Source: CAYWRO01 sp964460345
Lineage (GTDB): Bacteria > Planctomycetota > Phycisphaerae > Phycisphaerales > UBA1924
Reading direction: 5' to 3'
Length of the DNA stretch: 38,974 nucleotides
NCBI GenBank assembly: GCA_964460345.1
Contig: CAYWRO010000034.1
Coordinates: forward strand, 1 to 38,974
Position numbers and translations under genes: made by a program. This document shows, piece after piece, positions 8,127-19,800 of the stretch (positions are counted from its first letter, which is position 1; each line of letters starts with the position of its first letter). Below the pieces are notes generated by a model. That model did no database searches and was not told where the DNA came from. It saw nothing but the letters and a program-made list of their open reading frames with translations.

Positions 8127-8184
8127 CCGATTGTGGTTCCCACGCCAACCTCCGCACTCCCCGCTGCCCGGCGCTTTCGCGCAG

Positions 8185-8226
8185 AAAGCCGCCCCGGCCC
8201 TGTCAATAGCGGGCCGGGGCGGCTTT
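8185..8226 (-). terminator. Perfect 16-bp stem terminator after the coiled-coil gene
   Basis: The arms aaagccgccccggccc (8185-8200) and gggccggggcggcttt (8211-8226) are perfect complements around a 10-nt loop. It stands 35 bp downstream of the stop of the minus-strand gene at 8261. The run of T after the stem is short, so it may act on either strand. The rest of the 7982-8260 spacer holds only the mreB leader. Confidence 0.7.
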
Positions 8227-8260
8227 GCGAAGGTTCGGTCGGCACGGCCGCGGCCGTGTC

Positions 8261-9238
8261 CTAGTTTCGATCCCGCGAAACCAGCGGAGCGCCCTTCTGG
8301 TTCCCGTCCTTCTCGTCGGCGTTGATCTCCAGCTCATCGCCGCCCCGCGGCCGCATCTCCACCGGCGAGGTCTGCGTCTCGTACAGCCCCCGCGCGATGC
8401 TCTCCTGGTCGATCGACGCCCGGGCCCGTGCTTCGTAGTTGTCCCGGTTCAGCCCGCCGGCGAGCTGCTCAAGCTGGGCCTCCTGCCTGGCCCGCAGGTC
8501 CGCGAGCCGCCCGTTCACCTGGTCCAGCGACGTCGCGCTGTACCGCGACTGCTCATCCAGCCGTGCCTGACGCTTCTCCATCAGGTCGATCATGCGCTCG
8601 TTCCGCGCGATCGCATCAATCTGCCGATCCAGGTCAAAGAGCTGCGTCTGGAACGAGGTCTGCTCCGTCTCCAGCTTGTTCAGCAAAGAAACGAGCTGCT
8701 GTTCCTGCTTCATCAAGTACCCCCGGTCGCGTTCGAAGTCCGCCACCCGGCTCTGGTACGCGTTGCGCGTCGCCACAACCTGCGACCGCTTCGCGTACGC
8801 CTCGTCAACGCCGAGCCGCTCGCTCCGGAAGACAATCACGATCTCCCGCGGCCCGCGATCCGCAACCACGACCTTCCCCACGGCCTCCTCGGCCTGTGCG
8901 AGCGCGTTGTCGAGCTTGGCCATGTCCTCATCCGCCATCGCCACGACGCGCTGCGAGATCGCCATGTCCCGTTCGATCGTGCTCAACTGCTCACGCACCT
9001 CCGCCAGGTCGCCGCGGATCGCCCCGATCCGCTTCGGATACTCCGCCTCCAGCGACCGGATCTGCGACCGCAGCGCCACAGGATCCGTGATGCGCTTGTC
9101 GATCTGGGAGTTGATGTCTGCCCGAGTCTCGTGCAGCAGGGCCCGGATCCGCTGCGGTCCGGCGATCACCACCGCCGTCCCGGCCAGAAGCGCCCCAACC
9201 ACGCCGACCCGTACCAGTGTTCTTCCAACGCATGCCAT
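8261..9238 (-). CDS. Membrane-anchored coiled-coil protein, unknown function
   Basis: 325 aa from the ATG at 9238. This start is preceded by AGGAGGT with ideal spacing, whereas the frame upstream (to 9424) lacks coding character. Residues about 7-27 form one membrane segment or uncleaved signal (VRVGVVGALLAGTAVVIAG). The rest is rich in Glu, Gln, Arg and Leu and predicted to be long alpha-helical coiled coil (about 35-275), with a short beta-like interruption (VVVADRGPREIVIVFRSER) near 125. The C-terminus is charged and disordered. I recognise no catalytic motif. It is divergent from the sigma factor-kinase pair (279 bp between starts), so a shared regulatory region is possible. It may be a periplasmic or cytoplasmic scaffold; this is not settled by sequence. 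Confidence 0.8.
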   Translation of the reverse strand: MACVGRTLVRVGVVGALLAGTAVVIAGPQRIRALLHETRADINSQIDKRITDPVALRSQIRSLEAEYPKRIGAIRGDLAEVREQLSTIERDMAISQRVVAMADEDMAKLDNALAQAEEAVGKVVVADRGPREIVIVFRSERLGVDEAYAKRSQVVATRNAYQSRVADFERDRGYLMKQEQQLVSLLNKLETEQTSFQTQLFDLDRQIDAIARNERMIDLMEKRQARLDEQSRYSATSLDQVNGRLADLRARQEAQLEQLAGGLNRDNYEARARASIDQESIARGLYETQTSPVEMRPRGGDELEINADEKDGNQKGAPLVSRDRN

Positions 9239-9517
9239 TGTGTGACCTCCTGCCAAATGCCGCCCGTGCCGGGCCTGGGTGTTCGTTTGGGTCCGAAGGT
9301 CTGGTTGGGGAATCCGCCAGCCTTCTTTCACAAGAACTCGAGAGGTTTTGCCCCCGGCGGGCGGCGACCCGCCCCCGGCCTCCGCGGCGACGCCCCCCGG
9401 GCTCCTCACCCACCATCCCCTCAAACCCGAAAAACCCGCTCCCCTTTCGCAAATACACTTTCAGGCGCGGAGAAAGGGCCATTCCGCCCCGGACCGCCCC
9501 CTTGCGAAGGGCCGGCA

Positions 9518-10264
9518 ATGCTGAACTCTCTGACCACCTCCTTCATCTCCCGCCTCCGGGCCCAGGATGAAGCCGCCTGGTTTGAACTCTGGGAGACGTT
9601 CGGGCCCGTTCTGCGGGCTCAGCTTGCCAAGTGGGGGAAGGGCCGGATCGGTCCCGAAACCGTTCGCGACCTTTCGCAGGAGACCCTCGCCGCCCTATCA
9701 AACTCCATCGACCGCTACGACCCTGCCCGCGGGGCTCGGTTCTCAACGTGGCTGCTGGCCATCGCCAAGCATGTCCTCGGCGACGAAATGGACCGCCGAT
9801 CCGCACAAAAACGCGGCGGAAACCGTAAACCCGCAGAACTGGACGAGTCATGGATGGTCGGCGCCGCCGGGGCCGAGGTTGACCAGGCGTACGAAGCCGC
9901 CGTCTTCCGCGCCAAGGTCGAAGCCGCCATCCGCATGGCCGAACGCGAGGCCGACTTTACGGACTTTTCCATCTACCGCATGCGCGTTCTCGACGGGGCC
10001 CCTGGCAAGGACGTGGCAGCCGCGCTGGGCATCAGTGAGCCCACCGTCAGCCGCCGCCTCGCCCGAGTCCGGGAAATGCTCCGTGCGAGGCTCCAGCAGG
10101 TGATCGCCACATATTCCTTTACCCACGAGGAGATGACCGAAGCCGAGCGAAACGGACTCGACCTGAATCCGACAAAGGCGGACGACGCCCTCTTCGATGA
10201 GGCCATCGCAGAGATCTACCACCAGCAGATCGAACTGCGACGGGCCGAAGCCGCGGCGTCGTAG
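9518..10264 (+). CDS. ECF-like RNA polymerase sigma factor
   Basis: 248 aa from the ATG at 9518. The open frame extends upstream to 8225, but that part lies antisense to the coiled-coil gene and is discounted. Sigma region 2 covers about residues 10-95 (ISRLRAQDEAAWFELWETF, VRDLSQETLAALSNSI, YDPARGARFSTWLLAIAKH). Sigma region 4 is about 150-195, with a helix-turn-helix ending GISEPTVSRRLARVREMLR. About 45 residues of acidic C-terminal tail follow, unusual for minimal ECF factors. A weak GAAGGG ribosome-binding site precedes the start. A Ser/Thr kinase gene follows 114 bp downstream on the same strand. Sigma factors genetically linked to Ser/Thr kinases are a known planctomycete theme, so regulation by phosphorylation rather than a classical anti-sigma factor is plausible. 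Confidence 0.9.
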   Translation: MLNSLTTSFISRLRAQDEAAWFELWETFGPVLRAQLAKWGKGRIGPETVRDLSQETLAALSNSIDRYDPARGARFSTWLLAIAKHVLGDEMDRRSAQKRGGNRKPAELDESWMVGAAGAEVDQAYEAAVFRAKVEAAIRMAEREADFTDFSIYRMRVLDGAPGKDVAAALGISEPTVSRRLARVREMLRARLQQVIATYSFTHEEMTEAERNGLDLNPTKADDALFDEAIAEIYHQQIELRRAEAAAS

Positions 10265-10335
10265 CACCGGGCACTGGCCCGGCCGTCGGATCAGTCGCGG
10301 CAGCGCGCCGCAGGAGCGCCGGGCCGGGCCCGGTG
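10265..10335 (+). other. Inverted repeat in the sigma-kinase spacer
   Basis: caccgggcactggcccgg (10265-10282) pairs imperfectly with ccgggccgggcccggtg (10319-10335), beginning right after the sigma-factor stop. There is no T run, so simple termination is unlikely. It could attenuate or stabilise the mRNA between the two genes. Confidence 0.4.
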
Positions 10336-10378
10336 AAGCAACCAGAGCCGGGCAACACCCGGTGCGACGAGGCGAACC

Positions 10379-12772
10379 ATGGCCACATCGGCGCTGAGCA
10401 TCCTGATCTTTCTGGCCCTCGGCCTCGTCGGGCTCGTCGTTCTTGTCCTGGCCGTCGTTTTCATTGTCGTGCCCCTGATGAAGGGCATTGGCTGGCTGAT
10501 CGCTCACCTCTTCCGCTTCGTCTTCGGCATCATCAGCGACACCCTCCGCGCGATTGGCGCGGTCATCACGACCCTCTTCCTCATCCCCCTTACGGTGGGC
10601 AGCATCGCCATCGGCCGCTGGTCCGCCACGGCCCACTACGGCCGCGCGGTCAAGGGGGAGGTCAACACCCTCGGCCGCTGCCTCTACCGCGTCTTCGTCG
10701 GCCACCCCTGCCGCCTCTTCGGCCTCACTGCATTGACTGAGGGACTCGAACATCGCCTGCCGCAGGTTGTCGCCGCCGCCCCCGGCGCAGACACTCCCAA
10801 GGGCCGCGTCAGTCAGTTCGAGGGGTACACCGTCGTTGGCTCTCTCCCCGGTGGCGGTTCCGGCGGCAAGCTTTACGTCGCGGAGCCCACGCCCGCGAAA
10901 CTTGCCGCGCTCGCCCGCCAGGGCCATGTCGACCTCTACCAGGTCGTCATCAAGAGCTTCTCCACCCATGAGGGCAGCAGCCTTCCTCAGATCGTGCGCG
11001 AAAGCCGTGCCCTCAGCGCAGCACGTCGCCTCGGTCTCATCCTCGAGCACGCCCTTTCAGACGAGCGCTTCTACTACGTCATGCGCTACGTCCCGGGCGA
11101 GCCTCTCGGGCTCGTCACCCAGCGCCTCCATGGTTTCGGTGACGGTCGCGGCCTCGAAGCGCGGGAACTTCGCCAGGCCCTCGCGCACGCCATCGACCTT
11201 CTCAAGACGCTTCGCCATTACCACGAAGGCGGCCTCTGGCACAAGGACGTCAAGCCCGACAACATCATCATCCACGACGGTCGCGCCCACCTCGTCGACT
11301 TCGGCCTGGTCACGTCGCTCCGCTCCAGCATGACGCTCACCACGCATGGCACGGAGTACTTCCGCGATCCCGAGATGGTCCGCATGGCCCTCAAGGGCGT
11401 GAAGGTGCACGAAGTCGACGGCGCACGTTTCGATATCTACGCCGCGGGTGCAGTCCTCTACTCCATCATCGAGAACTCGTTCCCCGCCCACGGCGGTCTC
11501 AGCCAGATCTCCCGTCGCTGCCCGGAGGCCCTGCGATGGATCGTCCGTCGCGCGATGACCGACTACGACAAGCGGTACGAGTCTGCCGCCGCCATGCTCG
11601 CCGACCTCGAACTCGTCGCCGCCGCGGCCGACCCCTTCGCCCTCAAGCCAGTTGCGCTGCCGAGCATGGGCGGGGCAGCCGCCAACGAGCAGTGGGCCGA
11701 GTCCATTACGGCTCAGTCGGTGTCCAGTCCCATGCTGGATGAAGATGTCCGCCCCGCCGTCAGCGCTGCTCCAGTCCCGCCGCCCATCGCTGTCCCTCCC
11801 GTCGCGTCGGCCGCGCCTGCCCCCGATCGTTCAGCCACCCCCTCGCGCACGCCGCGGCTTACCGTCGTGAACTGGTGGACCGGCGAGTACAAGGTCGACG
11901 GTGAACTTCCCCGGCAGCCCCCCCGTGCGCCTGTTCCGCCGCCGCGGCCCTTCGCCGCTGCACGCACGCCCGATCCCCGTCTGCGCAACGCGCGCCGTCC
12001 CGGCAGCACCCGCCCGCCCTCCGGGCGCACAGCTCGTGATCAGATCGACCGCGCCCGTGCCCGCGCCGCCCAGGCCCGCGCTCGCGCTCACGCCCGCATG
12101 CAAGGCCGCCGTTCCGCCGCCGGACACCCTGCCGGCATGAACTTCGGCGCGGGCCTTGCCGTCCTCGTCTTCCTCGCCGCCCTCGCAAGCGCCGGCTTCA
12201 TGTACTTCAAGCGTGCCGGCGTCCAGGGCGCACCCGCCCCGGTCGCCACAGCGCCATTCGCCAATTTTGACAACGGCGGCGAACCAACGACGCAGCGATT
12301 CGCGGCGCGCCTCACCGATGACGCGGGCCCCTTCTCCGTTGTCGCTGTCGCCACCCCCGCCGATGAAGCCGGGAAGGCCGGCGATTGGCGGAAGACGACC
12401 CCCACGGTCATGGCCGTCCTGCACGACCGCTTCCGAGCCGATGAATCCGCCGAGGAACGCGCACGCGAACAGATCGCATCTCTCGCCGATCACTTCAGCG
12501 TCATCACCGGTGACACGGAGGATGAAATCGAAACAATCGGCCAGCTCCGCGCCGCCATCGGCCTCCATCCCTTTGGCTCCGGCGCAGCCGCCCGTGCCGT
12601 TCGCGACTGGCTCGACCAGCAGCCCCAGACAGCCCTCGTCGCCTGGATCGGTCGCGATGGCGACGGCCAGCCCGCCGTCTGGCTCCTCGGTCGTCGCGGC
12701 CTCAGCGAAGCCGTCGTCGAGGACGCCTACCAGGCGCTCGCCGAAGTGGAGTGGGCCCGGTCATCCAACTGA
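10379..12772 (+). CDS. Membrane-bound Ser/Thr protein kinase
   Basis: 797 aa. Two hydrophobic stretches open the protein (about residues 8-33 and 43-75). The kinase domain spans about 148-415: a glycine-rich loop GSLPGGGSGG at 154, the lysine of VVIKSF (K192), Glu208, the catalytic loop HKDVKPDN (D290, N295), DFG at 307-309, and RDPEM in place of APE at 330. HKD in place of HRD makes it a non-RD kinase, often not controlled by activation-loop phosphorylation. A Pro/Ala/Arg-rich linker (430-585) leads to a third membrane segment (588-610) and a C-terminal domain of about 180 residues outside the kinase, possibly a sensor. Its neighbour is the sigma factor; the partner is an inference from gene order. 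I cannot name the C-terminal domain. Confidence 0.9.
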   Translation: MATSALSILIFLALGLVGLVVLVLAVVFIVVPLMKGIGWLIAHLFRFVFGIISDTLRAIGAVITTLFLIPLTVGSIAIGRWSATAHYGRAVKGEVNTLGRCLYRVFVGHPCRLFGLTALTEGLEHRLPQVVAAAPGADTPKGRVSQFEGYTVVGSLPGGGSGGKLYVAEPTPAKLAALARQGHVDLYQVVIKSFSTHEGSSLPQIVRESRALSAARRLGLILEHALSDERFYYVMRYVPGEPLGLVTQRLHGFGDGRGLEARELRQALAHAIDLLKTLRHYHEGGLWHKDVKPDNIIIHDGRAHLVDFGLVTSLRSSMTLTTHGTEYFRDPEMVRMALKGVKVHEVDGARFDIYAAGAVLYSIIENSFPAHGGLSQISRRCPEALRWIVRRAMTDYDKRYESAAAMLADLELVAAAADPFALKPVALPSMGGAAANEQWAESITAQSVSSPMLDEDVRPAVSAAPVPPPIAVPPVASAAPAPDRSATPSRTPRLTVVNWWTGEYKVDGELPRQPPRAPVPPPRPFAAARTPDPRLRNARRPGSTRPPSGRTARDQIDRARARAAQARARAHARMQGRRSAAGHPAGMNFGAGLAVLVFLAALASAGFMYFKRAGVQGAPAPVATAPFANFDNGGEPTTQRFAARLTDDAGPFSVVAVATPADEAGKAGDWRKTTPTVMAVLHDRFRADESAEERAREQIASLADHFSVITGDTEDEIETIGQLRAAIGLHPFGSGAAARAVRDWLDQQPQTALVAWIGRDGDGQPAVWLLGRRGLSEAVVEDAYQALAEVEWARSSN

Positions 12773-12778
12773 CCGGGC
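12755..12778 (+). other. Hairpin spanning the kinase stop codon
   Basis: gcccggtca (12755-12763) and tgaccgggc (12770-12778) are perfect 9-bp complements around tccaac, and the TGA stop lies in the right arm. No T run follows. It may protect the 3' end or be fortuitous in GC-rich DNA. Confidence 0.5.
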
Positions 12779-13118
12779 GGGGGCTCCCTGCATGCAAAAC
12801 GGTACACGTTGCGCGCGCAGGCGCGCACAAACACCGCGTGCAAAACCACAAAATTTCAAAAATCTTTACTCGCGGTCCGGCAACGACTTGCGCTAATCCC
12901 GGTCGCCAAAGCGGCACGTCCTGCGCGCCCGAACCATACCGCGCACCCAATTGTGGAAGGCCTTCCAATCTGTTTCACATCCCTTTCCTCATGTGTCCGG
13001 ACCAACTCTCCATGCAGATCTGCAACCATCAGTCGAGCCCATGACAGCATCGACTCCCCTGGCCGGGGAAATGGCCGACAACTGAAGAGTGCCTCTCGCG
13101 AGAGAGATTGCGCAACCT
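12779..13118. other. Unassigned spacer with an AT-richer patch
   Basis: About 340 bp between the kinase and the terminator at 13119. It contains an AT-richer stretch near 12842-12868 (aaaccacaaaatttc, then aaaaatcttta). It also contains a 34-codon frame from an ATG at 12792, very basic and without a good ribosome-binding site. I see no tRNA or recognisable RNA. It could hold a short RNA or a promoter, but nothing supports a specific call. Confidence 0.5.
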
Positions 13119-13164
13119 GAACGGGCGCATCGGAGCTTAAGCTCCGTTGCGCCCGTTCCTTTTT
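13119..13164 (+). terminator. Strong intrinsic terminator
   Basis: Arms of 20 bp (13119-13138 and 13139-13158) differ at one position and meet at aagctt, followed on the plus strand by cttttt. This is a clear plus-strand terminator about 350 bp after the kinase stop. It also lies downstream of trpD on the minus strand, where the T run is missing, so it may work both ways. Confidence 0.8.
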
Positions 13165-13184
13165 GCATTCCCCCGTGCGCCTGT

Positions 13185-14219
13185 TCAACTGTGCGACAAC
13201 TTCCGCAGGTCCTCCAGCGTTTCCCAGGCCCATCCCCTTTCCACCGCCTCCCGCGCCATCGCAACGCCCTCGCTGATCTCTTCAACGACACCGCCTACCA
13301 CGAGCGATCCTGCCGCATTCAGCAGTACCACATCCAGCCGCGGGCCCGTCACGCCCCTGAGCGTCTCTTCCACGGCCGCCGCCGCTTCACCAAGGTCATG
13401 CACCTGCAGGTCTTCGAAGCGAGCAGGCCGCAGCCCGACCGAGCGCGCGTCAAACTCGCTCAAATGAACTTCCCCCTGCTCGACGCGTCGAAGCTCGTTC
13501 ACCCCGGTCGTTGTCAGTTCATCCAGGCCGTCGCGGCTTGTCACGACGATCGTCCGCTCAGTCCCCAGCCTTGCCACCGTCTGGGCCAGTTTCTCCGCAA
13601 TGTCGCTGCTGTACGTCCCCATTAACTGGCGCCGCGCCCCGGCCGGATTCGTCAATGGACCCAGCACGTTGAAGATCGTCGGAAACCCCAGAGACTTCCG
13701 CGGCCCCGCCGCGTGCTTCATCGCGGGATGGTGATGAATTGCGAAGGAGAAGCAGACCCCGATCTCCCGCAGGCACCGTGCCTGCGTCTCCGGCGACGCC
13801 GCCACATTGACTCCCAGCTTCTCCATGACCTCCGCCGACCCGCGGCCCGTCCGGCTCGTACTCCCGTGCTTGGCGACCGCCAGCTTTCCCCGCCCCGCCG
13901 CGGCGGTGACGATCGCCCCGGCCGTAGACACGTTAAACATCTTCGGCGCCCCGCCCGTGCCGCAGGTGTCGATCAGTCTCGCCGCGGAGCCTTCCAGCCC
14001 GTTCACCGGCACGCGCGTCACATGCCGCCGCATCGCCCGAGCTCCGCCAACAAGCTCCTCCACGGTCGGCCCGCGCACCGCGATCAACGCCAGCAGCGCG
14101 CCGATCTGGGCCCCATCCAGGGCCCCGGTGAACAGGCGCTCAAAGGCATCCTCCGCGCTCGCCTCCGACAGGGGCACGCCCCCTCGAAGCTGCCCGAGCA
14201 AATCATGAATCTCCTTCAT
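13185..14219 (-). CDS. trpD: Anthranilate phosphoribosyltransferase
   Basis: 344 aa, the family length, starting at the ATG at 14219 with GGAG five bases upstream. The upstream frame (to 14327) is Cys/Gly-rich and discounted. The enzyme joins anthranilate to PRPP in the second step of tryptophan synthesis in the cytoplasm. Visible are the N-terminal helical domain, DTCGTGGAPKMFNVSTA (residues 84-100), KHGS (117-120), GSAEVMEKLGV, the anthranilate-site helix IHHHPAMKHAAGPRKSLG (161-178) and LGPLTNPAGA. The Mg-binding DE pair sits at 233-234. Two normally conserved positions differ: GTGGD reads GTGGA and KHGN reads KHGS. It stands alone, without other trp genes nearby. The fold and other motifs are intact, so activity is likely. 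Confidence 0.94.
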   Translation of the reverse strand: MKEIHDLLGQLRGGVPLSEASAEDAFERLFTGALDGAQIGALLALIAVRGPTVEELVGGARAMRRHVTRVPVNGLEGSAARLIDTCGTGGAPKMFNVSTAGAIVTAAAGRGKLAVAKHGSTSRTGRGSAEVMEKLGVNVAASPETQARCLREIGVCFSFAIHHHPAMKHAAGPRKSLGFPTIFNVLGPLTNPAGARRQLMGTYSSDIAEKLAQTVARLGTERTIVVTSRDGLDELTTTGVNELRRVEQGEVHLSEFDARSVGLRPARFEDLQVHDLGEAAAAVEETLRGVTGPRLDVVLLNAAGSLVVGGVVEEISEGVAMAREAVERGWAWETLEDLRKLSHS

Positions 14220-14376
14220 CCTCGCTCCATGAATCCCGCCCGCGACTCGCTCGAACATCATCGGCACAAACCGAACCGGGCAACAGCACCCACCATACGA
14301 CAGCCCTGTCCGATCAGATCGCGTCAACGCATCCAGCCGCGGGTTGTATCATTACTCTGTGCAGGCATCACGCCCC

Positions 14377-16773
<2,397 letters not shown>

Positions 16774-16805
16774 AGGGGGAGCCGCCGACGGCTACGCTCA
16801 ATGAC

Positions 16806-19800
16806 GTGCGTCTGAGCTTCGAAGACCCAATCTGGCTCGCTCTGGCCATTCTGGCGCTGCCGCTTGGGGTGATCGCCCTGCGCTGGTTCAGTGCGATGAG
16901 CCGCATGCGCCGCTGGTCGGCGATTTTCGCTCGCACCATCCTCTTCTTACTGCTGGCAGGCGCGCTGGCCGGGGCGGCTGCGATTCGGCAGTCAGACCGT
17001 CTCGCCCTCGTCGCCGTGATTGACATTTCTGACTCCGTGCGGCGAATCAGCGATTACGCTCGCAGCGAAGATGGCGAGCCGCTCGATGCCCTTTCAGTCG
17101 CGCACAACTACATCCGCGCGCTCGGCCGCTTACGCGGAGCGAAAGACCTGCTCGGCGTGGTGGTCTTCGATGGCCGGGCCGCGGCGGTCGCCATGCCGGC
17201 CATGGGGGAACTCGGGCCGGTCTCCCTCGACAATCAGATGGTCGAAGGCACGAACCTGGGAGACGCCCTGCGACTTGGCGCCGCAATCATCCCGCCCGAC
17301 GCCGCCGGGCGACTGTTGCTGATCAGCGACGGCAACCAGACCGAAGGGGATGTCGAGCAGGTCGCCGCGGAGCTCGCGGCCGGGGGCGCGACAGTGGGCG
17401 CCGATCACGGCCAGACCGCGATCGGACGGCGCGACGGCATCCGCATCGATGCCGCGATCATCAGCTACGGGCTCGAAAACGAAGTGCTGGTCGAGCAGGT
17501 CGATGCACCCGGCACGGCATCCCCCGGCTCCGTCATCACCGTTCGAGTCGTGCTGAACTCGACCGGCCCGGTCGAAGGGGAACTCACTCTGCTGCGAGAA
17601 GGGGAGCCGGTCCCCATCGGCCCCGACGGCTCGCCGCGGCGGCGGCTTGTGCTGGACGGCGGCGTTCATGTCGAGCTTGTGCAGGTCCCGCTCGACGATG
17701 GGCGCATTCACCGCTTCCGCGCGATCTTTGAGCCGATCCGGGTTCCGGGAGGGGGCGCAATGCCGCCCGACGCGGTCGCCGCCAACAACGCGGCTGAAGC
17801 GTTCACGCTCTCGCCGGGAAAAGGCGCGATTCTGCTGGTGGATGGCGTTGAAGGGGGCTCGCCGGCGCTTGCAGAGGCACTGCAGGGCCAGGATCTCGAG
17901 GTCACCCAGATCGCGCCCGGCGCGATGCCGCTCGACCTGCTGGCGCTGCAGCCGTACGACCTGGTGATTCTGCAGAATGTCGGGGCGTACGACGTGCCGA
18001 CGGCGACACAGGAGGCGCTCGTCGCCCACGTGACCCAACTGGGCGCCGGCCTGATCATGGTGGGGGGGCCGGAGTCGTTTGGCGCCGGCGGGTGGAAGCA
18101 GTCCGCCGTGGAACCCATTCTGCCGGTCCTGCTCGACTTGCCGGAACGGATGATCACGCCGCCCGCGGCGGTGATGATCGTGCTCGACTCATCCGGATCC
18201 ATGGGGTACCCGGTCATGGGGTCCACACGCTCACAGCAGCAGATCGCAAACGAAGGCGCTGCGCTCGCGGTGCTGTCGATGGGGCCCAACGATTTGGTCG
18301 GCGTCATCTCGTTTGACAGTGCGTACCGGGTTGAAGTGCCGCTCGGACCGAACGACGATCCGGCGGCCGCCGCGACGATCATCCGATCCATCTCATCAGG
18401 CGGCGGCACGGACCTGCCGCCGGCGCTGCGCGAAGCCCACCGGCAGATGGCGGCGGTGGAGGCCGATGCCAAGCACGTCATCGTGCTTTCCGACGGCGCT
18501 TCCCAGGATGCGCACGTGCTTCCCTCCATCGCGGAGCAGATGCGCGCCGACGGCATCACGGTCTCGACGATCGCCGTGGGAGACCAGGCGGAGGCGTCGA
18601 ACCTCTCCGAGGTCGCGAGCGCCGGCGGAGGCACGTACTACCCGGTCCGCAATCCAACCGTCCTGCCGCGGCTGTTCGTTCGAGCGGTGCGGGTCGTCAG
18701 CACGCCGCTGATCCGGGAGAAGCGCTTCAGCCCGCTCGTACTGCCGACCGGTTCGCCGATCATTGAGGGTCTCGGCCCGCCTCCGCCACTCAACGGACTT
18801 GTGCTCACGCAAGCTCGCTCGGATCCGACGGTGATCAACGCCATGGCTTCGCCGGACGGAGAGCCGGTGCTCTCGCACTGGAACGCCGGGGTCGGGCGCG
18901 TCGCGGCGTTCACCTCCGATGCGCACGACTGGGCCGAAGATTGGCTCGCCTGGGAGGGCTACCCACGCTTCTGGGCGCAGATGGCGCGCACGATTGCCCG
19001 GCCACCGAGCGATCAATCCAGCGAGATGATCGTGCAGACCGGGACGGAGATGGATCCGGGCGCCGGCGGCAGTGGGGCGGAGGGTGACGGCATTCGGGTG
19101 CAGGTGAACATCGCAGATCGGGAGGGCAATCCGCTCGATCGACTCACCGTCCCGGCTTTGGTTTATGCGCCGGATGGCTCGCGGCAGGAGATTCGCCTTG
19201 TGCAGACCGCGCCGGGGCAGTACGAAGGCAGCGTTCGGCCCAGCGGAAGCGGGCCGTATGTCATTGCGGCGACGCCGCGGCTCGGCCCGCGTGCCCTGGC
19301 GCCGGTGATTGGCGGGGTGACGGTGCCCGCGGGCGCAGAGCACCGGAGCCTCCGTTCCAACGATGCGCTGATGCGCGAAGTCGCGCGGATCGGCAACGGG
19401 CGCATCGTGGACCTGAACGCGCCGCCGCCGGATCTGTTTGCCCGCGAGGGATTGCTGCCGCGGATTGCGCGGTCGTCGCTGTGGCAGGTGCTGCTGGCGT
19501 GGGCGCTTGCGGTGTTTGTCCTGGATGCGGCGACGCGACGCATTGCGTGGGACCGGCTGCTCAGCCGCGAGTTCGGGGCGTCGCTGCGTCGCGAGGCGGC
19601 GGCGGCCATGGCCGACCGTACCGGACAGGTTCAGCAGGCGATCGGCAGGTTGCGCGAGCGGTCCACAAGCGTGCGCGAGGAGGCAGACACCGGCCCCGGC
19701 GCAGCGCCCGCGGCGGGGCGGCTGTCGACGGAAGATGCGCTGGCCATTGTGCGCGAGCAGGCGAAACGGCGGCGCGAACAGCGCGCGACTGAACGAGCGG

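Noticed and set aside
8225..9517. Upstream extension of the sigma-factor frame
   Set aside because: It lies opposite the coiled-coil gene and is Leu/Arg/Pro-rich; sigma region 2 begins only after 9518.
12792..12896. A 34-codon basic peptide gene after the kinase
   Set aside because: No good ribosome-binding site or homologue in memory; too short to support.
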